A DNA stretch of 64,000 nucleotides from Lichenostomus cassidix. Taxonomy: Eukaryota; Chordata; Aves; Passeriformes; Meliphagidae. A model generated the notes under the pieces. The model saw nothing but the letters and a program-made list of their open reading frames with translations. It made no database searches and had not been told where the DNA came from. The position numbers and the translations under genes were made by a program. Positions 1-11,712 of this stretch are shown here, one piece after another. The first letter of the stretch is position 1; the number at the start of each line of letters is the position of its first letter. The DNA lies in the NCBI GenBank assembly GCA_008360975.2, contig CM039193.1:17405389-17469388 (forward strand). The letters run 5' to 3'.

Positions 1-327
1 AACTGGATCAGGATCAATAAATGCCCAGCTGAGAATACTCAGGAGATGGTATGGGGATTGTCCTGTTTTCCTTCTCCCTGACCATTCATATCAGACCATT
101 GTTAAATATGAAGCTGAGGAAGTTTAGTCTGAACTGGTATGGCTTTGATGATTTTTAACTGGGGCTGCATGAATTTGTGGGGTTTGATGTTTGGGGTTTT
201 TTTAGGGAGTGAGATTCTGCAGCTTTTCCTAATTTGTTTGGTTGTTTGTTTTTGTTGTGTTTTTTTGGGTTGGTTGCCTTTTCCCCCTGACCAATTGAGC
301 CTTTTTCCTTTGTGCTTCTCTTTGTAG
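1..327 (+). other. ATP2B2: ATP2B2 intron, 3' part only
   Basis: This is the end of the intron before the first visible exon. It finishes with a T-rich tract and TTTGTAG directly before the coding sequence at 328. The open frames seen here on both strands are low-complexity translations of T/G-rich intron and show no protein-like pattern. Confidence 0.8.
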
Positions 328-435
328 ATAGTAATTGTCCAGTTTGGAGGAAAACCATTCAGCTGTTCTCCCCTGCAGCTCGACCAGTGGATGTGGTGTG
401 TATTTATTGGATTAGGAGAACTGGTGTGGGGTCAG
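328..435 (+). CDS. ATP2B2: PMCA2 exon: last transmembrane hairpin (36 codons, phase 0/0)
   Basis: This exon encodes 36 residues, beginning [15 protein letters not shown] and ending [11 protein letters not shown]. They are the extracellular loop between transmembrane helices 9 and 10 and most of helix 10 of a plasma-membrane Ca2+-transporting P-type ATPase, which exports cytosolic calcium using ATP. The stretch [19 protein letters not shown] is the hydrophobic helix and matches the PMCA family as I recall it; the isoform is set by the later exons. The acceptor is TTTGTAG|ATA and the donor CAG|GTAAGC. The length of 108 nt keeps the frame, so the exon runs in phase 0 into the one at 3867. The catalytic P-type core (DKTGTLT and so on) lies upstream of the window. 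Confidence 0.93.
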
Positions 436-3400
436 GTAAGCATTCAGGAGCCTGCAGGGACAAAGGTGTGACCTTGTTCAGATTCCTGTGATTTTCTTTG
501 GGGTTTTTGTTAATTTTCATACCTTTCCCCAAGCAGGGTGTGCTGTCACCAAAGCCATCTACAGTTAGGCTTTTCTGTGAGAGATGCTTGAGTCACAACT
601 TAAGTCTTTTAGTCACAAAAAGAAGTGCAGTAAAGGCAAATGCACAGTGACCTCCCCTGGAATAGAATTCCCCCTGTAGGATGTGGCAAAGTTTTGGAGC
701 TGAAATGATGTTCCAGTTCTAGGTCAGCCAACTCATTCCCTTGCTGGAACTGTCATTCTGCTTCCTGTCAGAGGAAAAATTCCAGTGTCTTGAAATTATT
801 CCTGCAGTGATTCTCCATCCACCTAATTCTGTGCATGAAAAGTGGAAGGAGTGCAGAAAAAAAAGATTTTTTTCTCTCAATAGCTGTAGAAAAGGGGAGT
901 TAAATTAATGTGTCCTTTTAAATTTCTGATTGTGTTTGTATATTGTCAACATTCTACATTATTCTTTTATGTGCAAACACATATTGCAAAGTTAATAATA
1001 ATATTTTTTAATCTTTGAATGTATTAATAGGGTATTTAAGTTGTTGCCTCCTGGTGCAGTAAAGGAAAATGTGAAGTTCCATTTTTTTTCTCAAATATGT
1101 AAACATATTTGTAGATCAACAGTTTGTGTCTATGAAGAGTCAAGAAATTGCCACAGGAATTGAATACTGCTGTGGTTCTGCTGGAATTGCAATGAAGGAA
1201 TGCTTGCTTTCAAATCTGATTATTTTTTCTCTTCTGAAAAAAAATTAACTTTTTTGGAGAGTTTGCTCTCATTTTTCCTTAGAAATAAGCTCAATCAGAA
1301 CAGCTTTTAATGCAATTCTTGCTGCAAACCACCACTCTTAGAGGGTTCTACTGTAATTATTATTTAAGGCTGGGATTTGATTTAAGGTCTTGCAGTAGGA
1401 AGACCTAAATCAGTTTGAAAATCTCTGAAAGGAAGGAGTTTTTATTTTTTCCCATATGTTTGGAAAATACCAACTTTTGGAGAAGGGAAATAAAGGAGCA
1501 GAGGGAGAAAAATCCAAACTGCTTCATTCAGCTGTGAAGAATTTCCCACAGCCTTTGATCAATTTTTTGGTTTCTAAATCTTGTTATCTGTGGCTTTTAC
1601 ATAACCACTGAGAACTAATACCAATATCCGTTTGTTTTTATTTTTTTTCAGTTTAGTTGCCCCAGGCTTATTGTGAGACCTTAGGCATTAATTTAAAACT
1701 GGTATTAGAACACCCCTACAATTTTATCACTGAAAACAAAGCAAATACAGAGGGGGAAAAAAAATCTTTTTCTTGTGGTCAGTATTTAGTGACCAGAAAA
1801 GAAAAACACAAGCTAAAAATGATTAAATCCATATTTACATGATTTACAGTCTGTGGCAGGACCTTTCTTCATGGAGCTCTCCAGTAAGAGAGAATTCTTT
1901 TCCTTTCGAAGTGATGCTTGTCTACCTTCTCAGCCTTTTCTCTCCTGCTATGACTCATTCTCCTTCAGCACAAAACAAATTTGTTATCCTTTTTTTTTTT
2001 TTCATCCACCTCCTGAACCCTCTGTTCTTGTGAGCCACTAAAAGCAATCAAGATTTCCAAGTTTCAGTGTCAAAGCAGGCACTTGTAAAAGGAATTGAAG
2101 GAGTAGTTTCTAGGAAGTCAATTTGAGATGCTCTGAGGGACACTTTTCTAACAGCTCCGATCGCTTCTGAAAACCAAGACTTTCTAAAGCATTTCAGGTC
2201 ACATTCCCAGAATTACTGACCATTTTTTAAAACTCTGATCATTTTTCTGGGAATAATATTTAGTTGTTTAAGCTGCATGCAGTCTGTTGAGTCTGTGCCC
2301 TGAACTAGGTGGGTGTTGGCAGATACAGAAGATAAATGAACTGAAAACAGACATTAAGCACCTTAAGGAAAGAATTAGAGCAGAATCTCACCAGCTTGGC
2401 TGAGGTGGGGCAGGAGAGGAACATTCTAGCACACACAGCCACCACCCAGTACAGTTATTTTTATGTGTATTGGCTTCAAAATCCTTTATCAGCATCCCTT
2501 TCATCAGATCCCACAGTCTCCAGTAGCTTCTCTGTAGAGTGCTGGCATTGTAGTTTTGAAAGCTGGGAGGCTGAAGGACTTTCAGTAAGTATTGACTGAT
2601 GAGCACTTACCCTTTCTTTTTCTCTCCTGTTCTGTCTTTGCTTGTGTCACACCATTAGTTTTCCAGGTTTGCATCTTGTTTTTCAACTCCCTTTCGAAAA
2701 GGTTTTATAGTAGTGTAGAAACTGGGTTAGGTTTGGTTATTTTTTCTTTTCTTTGAATCTGTCTTTAAAAACATTATAATCAAAACGGTCTTGTGGATCG
2801 TGAAGTTCAAGGAGAGGCTCAGCAAACTCCAAGGTTTGCTTTCATCCTGAAAATATTTGGAACCTTTCCATGTGTCTTCACTGCATCCACTCCAGTTTTC
2901 CAAACTCTCCTCACCAATTTTCCTGCAGCTTTCTTGGTTCTCTCTTCATTTTTCATACATCTGGGCTTCACAGTTGTGGTGCTTCAGTGCTGAAATGAAA
3001 ATAAAAAAGAAAATTGCAGCAGTTTATTGCTAAGTGGGGCTAATAATTGACTTAGTAGGAGATTTGCTTTAAGCATTCAGTGTGTTCCAGGTAAAGTCTT
3101 GTTTAAATTGCCTTGATCTGCTCCTGGTTTTATTCAAGGAATCAGAACAAAGAGAAAATGACTGCCCAAGAGGGTAACACTGAAATGGATTTAAAAGAAA
3201 TGTCTAGCCACAGTATCTGCAATTTTTAAAGATTATTCTGTATTAATTACTTCCAAGGTGGGCAAACAGAAAAAGGAGAAGGGAGAAGTTAATCAGAATT
3301 TATTGGTAATAAGGACACAAAGTAAGAGAAAGCTCTATAAAAAAATCCCACATCCAGATCCACACCTTTCAGAAAACTCAGGTTTGGTAAACACCAGGAA

Positions 3401-3866
3401 AAGCATTCTAGCTTGCTGAAACAAAGGGAAGCTGAATCCATGAACCAAGAAGTGTGAGATTTATGAGATGCAACAAATATTCAGCTCCCATTACCATAAG
3501 TGATTAGAAATACCCTAACTCTAATTGCAGAGCTATCAGTCTTGTTTTCTTTCCATAATTACATTAAAATACTTCCATCTTGTTGCATTTTTTTTGAGAA
3601 AGGATAACAATTTTCCCAGCCTTGACCTTGCTCCACACTGTGGTTTTGTGGTGCAAGTCATGCTTACTGTTACAAAGTAAACGAAATATCTGGGGTCTAA
3701 AATGGAGTTGTCCAAGTGCAAAGTGCTGTTAGGAGCAGGCTGAGCTCAGCTTTCCTGAAGGATTATAGCTCTTAGTAAAATCTTATTGCTCTTCTGTAAT
3801 TAGCAGGCTGTTTTACTGTTGTTCTGGAATGAGGCTTATGTTTTCAGTACTTTTTTATAATTTTAG
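436..3866 (+). other. ATP2B2: ATP2B2 intron (3.4 kb)
   Basis: This GT...AG intron is bounded by GTAAGC at 436 and TTTTAG at 3861-3866. It is AT-rich, with short T and A runs such as the T run near 1990-2002. I see no exon, structured repeat or transposon signature in it. All open frames are under 75 codons and lack protein-like character. Confidence 0.85.
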
Positions 3867-4055
<189 letters not shown>

Positions 4056-6965
4056 TGAAAATGAATGCCCACAGGGTCTCCAAACACCCAGAGAAATGTG
4101 TAATGTGAGATCAAGGCAAGATAATGTTAACAGGAAAGCCATGGAGTGTTTGTGTGTGTGGAGGATGGCACTGGTTAATTGGCTGTTTTCAAAGGGAAAA
4201 CATGAAAAACAAACGAGGTGAGCTGAGCAAAGGGGGTGTGTGCAGCACAAGAGACAAACTGAAAAGATTAGAAAACGTTAAAATGGAAAAATAAGAATCT
4301 GGGATTTGAGAGTACTGTGACTGGATGTTCTTTTTCTCCTTGAGTGATGACAGCTCATGAAATTGTGCTGCTTGGCCAACGTCAGCTCGCAGAATGTTCT
4401 GAAAGCTTTCTAAAACATATTGTTTGATTTGCTCAAAAAAGAGATTGTTGCTGCCATTGCTGCACTAACAGAATAATTGAAATTGTTGAGGCTGAAGTAT
4501 GACGTCCAATTTGATTAAAAAAATAAATCTGTTCGGTTCTGGCACTGCCACACATGGATCATGATTAAAAGGGATTGATTTTCTTTCCTATTAGGTAATG
4601 AAAAATGTGGTTCTGGATTTGGTTTGAGTAAGAAGGGCCTAAGCAGCTGTTAAATATTGAGGTGTAAGTGTTGGCTACAGGAATGATTCCTTAGAAATGC
4701 CTCTCCCCAACTCTTGCCAAACACAAAAATCCCTGGCATTTTTTAATATACCAGATCTTTGCACTGAATCATGGTGCTAAATATAGTGCAGATGAAGGGG
4801 CTGTAAAATTGCTCCTGGAGTGCTGCAGAAAATCCCGTCAAGTGTTTTGCCTTTTGCGTTGCAGTGAAGTGTTTCATTGCACTCAGGTGTGCTCTGCTTG
4901 ATCTTTCCAAGATCAAGTATTTCTGCCAGCTTGCAGCAGAGAACAGAAATCACCAGAGCAGATGTGCATGTTTTACATGAGCCTGACAAGAAAAAGAGCT
5001 GAATAATTAAGAAAAATATCTTTTTTTCTTGAAAGAATCTTCTCAAGAACAATTTTGTCTCAGAAGATTTGAGGTTTTTTTTGTCTTTGTCCGAGACAAA
5101 CAGTGCATTTTGCTTTTTCACATCTACAAATTGATACATTTTTTTGGGGGGCTGGGGGTGGAAGATGCAGCCATGGATTTAGAAAAAAATGACAGAAAGA
5201 AGTCAAATTAGGGCAGTGAGGTCTCTTGGCTGCATCTGCAGAGGAGAAAGTAAAAAGGGTGGGAACTACTGGTAGAGAGATGAAGGGTTTGGGGAATTGC
5301 CAGGGTTCTGTGGTAAGTGATTAAATACGGATCTGCAGCTTGGAGCTCGTGTGTCTTGACTCCATTGAGTCAGGAGCACTCATCACTAGAGAAAATTCAA
5401 ATTCAAATTGCAATGGTGGCAAACAGGTGCCCAGGGAATGGTGATCTTTAGGGAAAGATGACTTCTAAATGTGCATTCTTTTCTCCCTGGTGGCTGTAGG
5501 AGCAGTGGTGCCTGTTGGCATTTCTGTCAGGATGTCTTTCTGGTTGGGGTGAGTGGAAACAACTACAAGCACAAAAAAGCAAATTACATCCTTTCAGTTC
5601 TTTTCCTAGTCTGAGAGGTAGCTTTTAGTTCTGCATCTGTTTGTCCACTTAATTCACAGAGAAATTATTCTTCTATACTACTTAAACCCAAATGAAAGTT
5701 GATTATATCTCTTTGCTAACATCCACCTCAGCCTCCTTTCTGCTCTTAGCTGTAGAAGCACCTCTGGTAGGATATCTCTTTTCTCTCTGCCAAGAGACCT
5801 CTGTGATTTTTCTTCTCATTTTGTTGACTTGATGACTTTGATTTTATTTTTTGCATCCATTTCACAACTGTGGAATGATAATGAAAAAGAAAATAAAAAA
5901 AGAAAATGGGCCAACAGGTTCAAAAGTAGTGCCCAGGTGTGCAGTGGAGAGAGATGGACTTAGGTCAGATTTGATCCCTGCTGGAGGCCCCTGAGCTGTG
6001 GATTCATTGATCCCATTTCTCAGAGCCAGCCAAAGGAGAGCTGCTGGAGGAAGACTGGGATGCCTGTAGCATCCTTGGGAGGATTTGCAGGAATCCTCTG
6101 CTGTCTAATGCACCCCTGGAGAGGCAGAAGAAGAAGGTGGAGCATCCTCTCATTTTCTGTCTCTCTGAGGATGGCAGACTGGGAATAAACTCTGGGCTCA
6201 CGACCAGCTTGATCATTCAATCCTAACAAGAGCAGTTTCCACACTTATTGCTGTGAATTGGCAGATTTTCCCTCATTTTCAGTCCCTGTGGGACAGATGG
6301 CCACAGCTCCCAGCAGAAGCCTTCACTTGTGAGACAAAGAACCTGCCATGGGTTGGGCTTTGGTTTCAGATAACCAGCAGATCTCCTGTGCACTGCTCCA
6401 CTTTAAACCTATCCAAAGTGACACCACTTTGCAGTGCTAAAGACATTTTTTCCACATCCCCTCTCAAACAGAGGGTTCAACCCAAGACAGCAGAGAAGGA
6501 ATTTCCACTGGGATTTTTCTGTTTCTGTGAAGACATACAGAAATTACCTTGAAAGAAAAGTGTATGAAAAATGCCCATAACAAAGCCAGAGAATGGCTGT
6601 TGACTTCTGATGTTCTTTTTGACCTCCTTTTGTTCATTTAGATATTTAGGTGCCTAATTGATATGCAGTAGGGAATCTCTGGATGGAAGTTTTCCCTTAC
6701 TGGAAAACTCCCTCAGATGACCACTGAGGTGTGAAGCTTCACAAATGACTCATCTTAGTTACGCAAGTTTGGGGAGGATCTAAAAGTGCTCTGGAGTTGC
6801 CTAAAGACAGGACTTTGCAACCTGTGCTAGATTTCTGCAACTTTTTCCAAGTCTTTGTTGCAGTTCTCACAAAATTGTTCATTCTGAAAGAAGGCAGGAC
6901 TGAGCACATCCTCTTGGCAGGTCTAACTGCCTTTGGGAAGTTCACCAAGTTCACCTTCAGGCAAA

Positions 6966-7013
6966 GCTGCATAATATGAGTGAAAAACTGCTGCATAATA
7001 TGAGTAAAAAAGT
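6966..7013. repeat. Two-copy 24-bp tandem repeat
   Basis: GCTGCATAATATGAGT is followed by an eight-base A-rich tail and the unit is then repeated immediately, at 6966-6989 and 6990-7013. The first 16 bases are identical in both copies and the tails differ slightly. It is a small intronic duplication with no evident function. Confidence 0.85.
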
Positions 7014-8299
7014 TGCATCCTACCCTTTTCAATTGTAAATTGAAAGTTTCTCTGGCTCCCTCACATTTGAGAATGGAAACATTGTGAAGTGAGGAGATTC
7101 AGAAACTTTTCAAGTTTGTCAGAATTTTACACCCTCCAGTCTGATTCTTTCATCTTCTGCTTCATTCCTCCTGAAATTCAGTTTGCTTTATCTGCATCAG
7201 GTGGGAAACAACTGCCTGCAATGTTCAGAGAATAAAAGGAAAAGCTGAAAGAAATACAAGAGACAGAGTAACTGCTATTTAAATGTTATTCCTCTTCAGA
7301 TGCTAAAAACCACTCAGAGGTGCAGGACTGCATTTTTCACCCTTCGTTATCCATGTAGAAAACATGAAAAGTTCTCTTGACCCAATTCAGACCTTCCAGC
7401 AGTGAAAGTCACTCCTGGCAAGAAGTTCTGAAGTTGGATAAAAAGCCAGCACCTCATTTTATGGTTTCCATGTAGCACTTGACATAGAAAATATCGTGGT
7501 AGCCCCATGGAAGTGGAATGGAAACTGTTTGTTTTATTTCATGCAGAAAGGCGACTTTTTTGGTTTTGTTTATTTTTTATTTATAATTAATATCCTTATT
7601 GGAGATTAGGAGAATAAAACCTGGATCTCATTAACATTGATGACAACAGAAATGCTTTTGAAAACTTCTTTTGTGTTAAAAATCAGGAAATAATATCTGT
7701 TCTGCCAGGACTATTCTGCTACTAAAAGATTTTTTTTTAACTGCTGATCACTGACATTTTTATTAGCTGTGCAAACCTAAAGAAAGTGGATCTTCTGGAG
7801 TACAGAACATAGAGGAAAATGAGACAGGTGTGAAAAATGTCAACCTCATGGATAAGCTTCAAATCTAGGACAGTATTTTTTTCTTTACCTGAAGGTCTAT
7901 AATCAAAACACTATTTCATCCTACATTGTGTTGGAAATTTTTTAAGCTTATGAATTTTCCTTTCCTTTTTCCTTTTTAACAACTTGAATAATTCTAAGTA
8001 AATGCATTCTTTTGTCATTAAAAGGTTACATCTTCACTCAAAATGCACTATATTTCCATGAACTCTTTTCTTCTTTGGTATTTTCTGGTTTGAGAAGATA
8101 AACTTTTGATAAACTTTTGGGCCAAGTTCTTCTCTCCTGTCTTGGCTTCAGGCAGAGCACAGCCCTGTATGTTCAGCTTTTAGGATTCTGGGGAGGTTGT
8201 CATCCTCCCACCAGGAATTAGATCCATGGAGAGCTGGAGTTCCTTTCTTCAGGAGAAAAGCAAATTACGTGGCTGTAATTCTTCTTCTCTGAAGAAACC

Positions 8300-8537
8300 A
8301 TTAAATACAGATCTTCCCTTATCTTTTGCCTCTTATACCAAGGGGTTTCAGTTTGTTAGGAAGGCATTTGCACATCTAGAAATGCCCTTTGGCTCGGGCT
8401 TTAGCAGCTGTGGTTGCCACAGTGATACTCATTTCATGCCCTCAGTGAGAGTCTTGAGAGTCTCTTTTGAATGGTCTCTTTTGAAGAGTGCTCTGTCCCC
8501 TGGGTTAGACCCTGAAAATGCAAGATCTGTATTTAAT
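8300..8537. repeat. Perfect 16-bp inverted repeat with ~206-bp spacer
   Basis: ATTAAATACAGATCTT at 8300-8315 has its exact reverse complement at 8522-8537. The spacer includes a short open frame (8226-8564, + strand) that I do not believe is a gene. No transposon termini or target-site duplication were recognised. It could be a relic of a foldback element or chance. Confidence 0.6.
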
Positions 8538-10185
8538 TCTACTTGTACAGAGCATTTCAGGTGAGTACTCAATGTGCCACATGGGCACTGGTTTGAGGCA
8601 TATGGTTTCCCCATGAACCTCAGCTAACGATCCCCTCGTTCTCCTACCCCATGTGCTAACTCACCTCATATTGCCCTTTGAGTTCCTGTGGGATTTGCAT
8701 TGGACATGTAAGTCTGCTGCCAAAACCAAAGCTCTGCAGTGCTGTGGGGACTGCTGAACACTGTCCAACCCAGTGTGCACACTGAAATGGTGACAGGGCT
8801 CAGACACAGCAAATCAGCTGGTTGGGCTTTGAGTAGGAAAATTCACACAGCAGTAACCTGGGGTTCCTTTTCCAGCTGGCTGGGGTTGATTATTCCCATA
8901 AAAATATGCAGGAAAAGAAACAATGGTGGCCAAAGATAAGATGAAGGGAGGGAAAACATCCCTATTATTAAAGATTCAGCCCTGCAAATGGGTTTATTCC
9001 TAAGACTGACCACAGCAGAAAGTGATAATTTCATTCCAGTGCTTTCCTCTTGGAAAATCTAGGAGGGTTTGCACCAAGATTTGTGGTGTTTAAATTGATA
9101 GGAATACCAGCAATTTCCTACTTTCTTCAGCAATCTGGGTTGCATGTTCTGGTAACAATGGGTTACTTCCAACAAGTAGCTGGTTGGATTTCCCCCTGGA
9201 TATTCGTGCTGCTGTGTGTTGTTGTGGTTGTCCTGATGCAACAGAGAGGACATTCTGGGGTGCAGGGATTTGTGGGATTTACTCCTGCCAGTCCCTGGCT
9301 TTCCATCTGTACCCAGAGCCTGCATTTTGTGAGGTTCTCCTGGTGCCAAAGGATGCCTTGAAATACTCAGCTCTGTTCTTAACTCATCCTTGTGGTGAGG
9401 AATAAAAGCACTCAGGGAAGTGCTCAGGATGGATCTATCAAACAGGGAATACAGCAGGCATGTGAAATAAGTAGAAAATGATAATGTTATTTGCTGCAAT
9501 AGTCAATCCAGTTCCACATAGTTTTCTGGGTGATTTAAGTGTTCTGTATAAAGATAAAATATTACTATTTTTAAATCTCTGGTTATAAACCCCTAACCTT
9601 TACAATTATGCTAAATATACATAAACTTCCATTACAGAAAAAGTCAGCTAAAATGTTGGAAGAGTTATTTTATCAAATTAGTGCACTGAAAACCCTGAGT
9701 TTGTAGACAAAATGGAGACATATTTTGAATATTAAAGTTTTTCTGTTTTGGTTGACTGTCATCCCCTTCCCCCTCCCCCAAATTCCAACTGAGTGACTGA
9801 ATTTTTGTTCCCCTGGAGAGAAAGACCAATGTAATTTTAATCTCAGTAGGAAAAAAGTGGAGCTCAGTTATATCAAGAATTCCAGTCGATTTTTATTTGC
9901 CTCTAAATAAAATGGTTTAAACTTTAAAAGACTGTTATTTCAAATCTTCTACTTGTTTAAAGTGATGCAGCTCCACTGCCTCCTGCAGAGCTGCCTCATT
10001 TTATCCAGACAGAACATTTGAATCGTTTCTAAAACCATTTAAAAGGGACACTTTAAACCATTGGTTCCAACTGAAGTTAAAGCGTGTGCACGGTTGATTT
10101 GTTGTTTTTTTCATGATTATTCCTGTCAGTTATGCAACTGTATCCATACTTTAAGCAACTTGTCTCGTTCTTTCCTCCGTTACAG

Positions 10186-10357
10186 ATCGAAGTAGTCAAT
10201 ACTTTCAAGAGTGGCACTTCCTTTCAGGGGGCTCTCAGGAGACAGTCCTCCGTCACAAGCCAGACCCAGGATGTAACCAATATTTCTAGCCCTAGTCACG
10301 TATCGTTATCCAATGCTCTTTCCTCTCCTACCAGCACCTCTGCTGCTGCGGCTGGGC
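10186..10357 (+). CDS. ATP2B2: PMCA2 alternative exon at splice site C (172 nt; 'a/c'-type insert)
   Basis: The exon is 172 nt (57 codons plus one base), the size reported for the mammalian PMCA2 site-C insert. It begins IEVVNTFKSGTSFQGALRRQ and ends in TSTSAAAAG. The first part replaces the second half of the calmodulin-binding domain. The following RRQSSVTSQ is a basic Ser/Thr-rich segment of the kind kinases phosphorylate. The acceptor is a pyrimidine-rich tract ending TTACAG, and the donor is GGC|GTGAGT. Because 172 is not a multiple of three, inclusion shifts the frame of the last exon and shortens the tail. Reading through the donor would add about 20 residues and stop at 10417-10419. 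The identity rests on the protein sequence and the exact exon length. Confidence 0.93.
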
Positions 10358-10790
10358 GTGAGTGTGAATTCTTACTGCACCCGACCCTCAGAGATGCCAA
10401 CTTAGCCAGAGTCCCTTGAGACTCAGTCCTCTGCCCCTCCCCAGGCTCTGCTCCCACCTTCCTTAGCTGCAATTAGTGACATGGTTACTTTGTGTACACT
10501 AGATACTCCCCAGCTGGTGCTCTCTCTCTGGCTCTATGCTAACAGGAATTTATAGTCATTTTTATCCAGTGGGAGGAGATTTTCATTTTATTCAATGGTT
10601 CTCTGTCAGGTTTTCTCAGTCTCACTGATATATTTTGTACTGCTTAGAAAAGATAGACTTTAAATGATTCTATAGCTTATCAGATAACAGATCATTCCAT
10701 CAGCAAAACTGTGTGTAACACATCCAGGAAGGAACAGGGAAACAGGGAGTCTAAACAGGCTAAAGGATTAAACCTTTACAGGAAAAGGGA

Positions 10791-10902
10791 CTTATTTAGA
10801 TTTATTATCTCTATCTTATTTAGATTTCGGTTTATTATCTCTGTCTTATTTAGATTTAGGTTTATTATCTCTGTCTTATTTAGATTTAGGTTTATTATCT
10901 CT
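10791..10902. repeat. Intronic minisatellite, 30-bp unit, ~3.7 copies
   Basis: The unit starts TTTATTATCTCTGTCTTATT and ends TAGATTTAGG. Full copies lie at 10801, 10831 and 10861, with partial copies at each end (10791-10800 and 10891-10902). The last two full copies are identical and the first differs at two positions, which suggests recent expansion. The period is a multiple of three, so open frames run through it on both strands; these are not genes. It begins 434 bp after the alternative exon. Confidence 0.95.
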
Positions 10903-11519
10903 AAATTCACTGGCAGGTAAGCATTGAAGCAGAAGGGACCCAGACAAGTTAAAGGACAGTGTTGAGACAACAAACTTGATGTGGTAACAAATTTCTTAGA
11001 AGAAACAGATTTCTGAATGCTAAAATCCTGACACATCTTGCTTTTAGAAGCAAAATATCAACTGGAGAGCTACTGAAATGAATGAAAAATCTTTGAAGCA
11101 GCTGATAAGGAAGGGCTGCTTCACTCTCAGAAAACTTCCAGTTGCTTGGGAAGACTCTAAAAGATCTAACTTTAGGTTTAGATTTTTATTTATTGAGGAT
11201 TGTAAGTAGCTATTTTTATTACAGCATTAAAAGAATATTTACATGTCTAGAACTGAGTTTTCACATTGTCACACATTTCAGAAGATAACAGGGTCTATTC
11301 CTTATACAGGTTTTAGTGAGAAGTTGGCCAAACAAAGGAGAAAATGCTCCTATCTGTCTGGCCAACAGAGAGAGGGACGGCAGACAGAGATAAGGCAGAC
11401 AAGAGAAGGGCATCAAATTCCAGAACTCGTGCAGAAAAAAAGGAAGCTTGACCTTTCTGTTCTGTTTGAGTGCAAACCCCTCAGTATTTGCACACCAAGC
11501 ATTCAGACAGGAATTTTAT

Positions 11520-11712
11520 AGCAGCAATTAAAATCTTATCAAACAGTCACAAAATAGTCTCAGAAGTATTTGTCCGTCAGACAGATCTCTAAAGGGGTTA
11601 TTGTTGTTTTTTTGTGGGTTTTTTTCTGTCTGGATGATTGGTTGGTTAGTTTTTAAAAAGTGTCTTGTGCATGAGCAGAGCACCAGAAGTTTTGCTGGAT
11701 TTAAAGGAGAAG
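11520..11712. repeat. Dispersed repeat copy A (shared with 14462-14645)
   Basis: From TAGCAGCAATTAAAATCTTATC through GTATTTGTCC, CAGATCTCTAAAGG and the GGTTGGTTAGTTTTTAA segment, this stretch aligns in direct orientation with the segment about 2.9 kb downstream. The aligned part is roughly 190 bp with several small indels. Neither copy resembles CR1, a tRNA-derived SINE or an LTR that I recognise. It may be an old segmental duplication or a degraded repeat family. Confidence 0.75.

Noticed and set aside
9059..9499. 146-codon minus-strand open frame in an ATP2B2 intron
   Set aside because: There is no recognisable domain, splice sites or codon pattern. This length is expected by chance in intronic DNA of this size.
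10358..10419. Read-through of the 172-nt exon into the intron as a real C-terminus
   Set aside because: The GTGAGT donor is strong and there is no poly(A) signal nearby, so intron retention here would be unusual.
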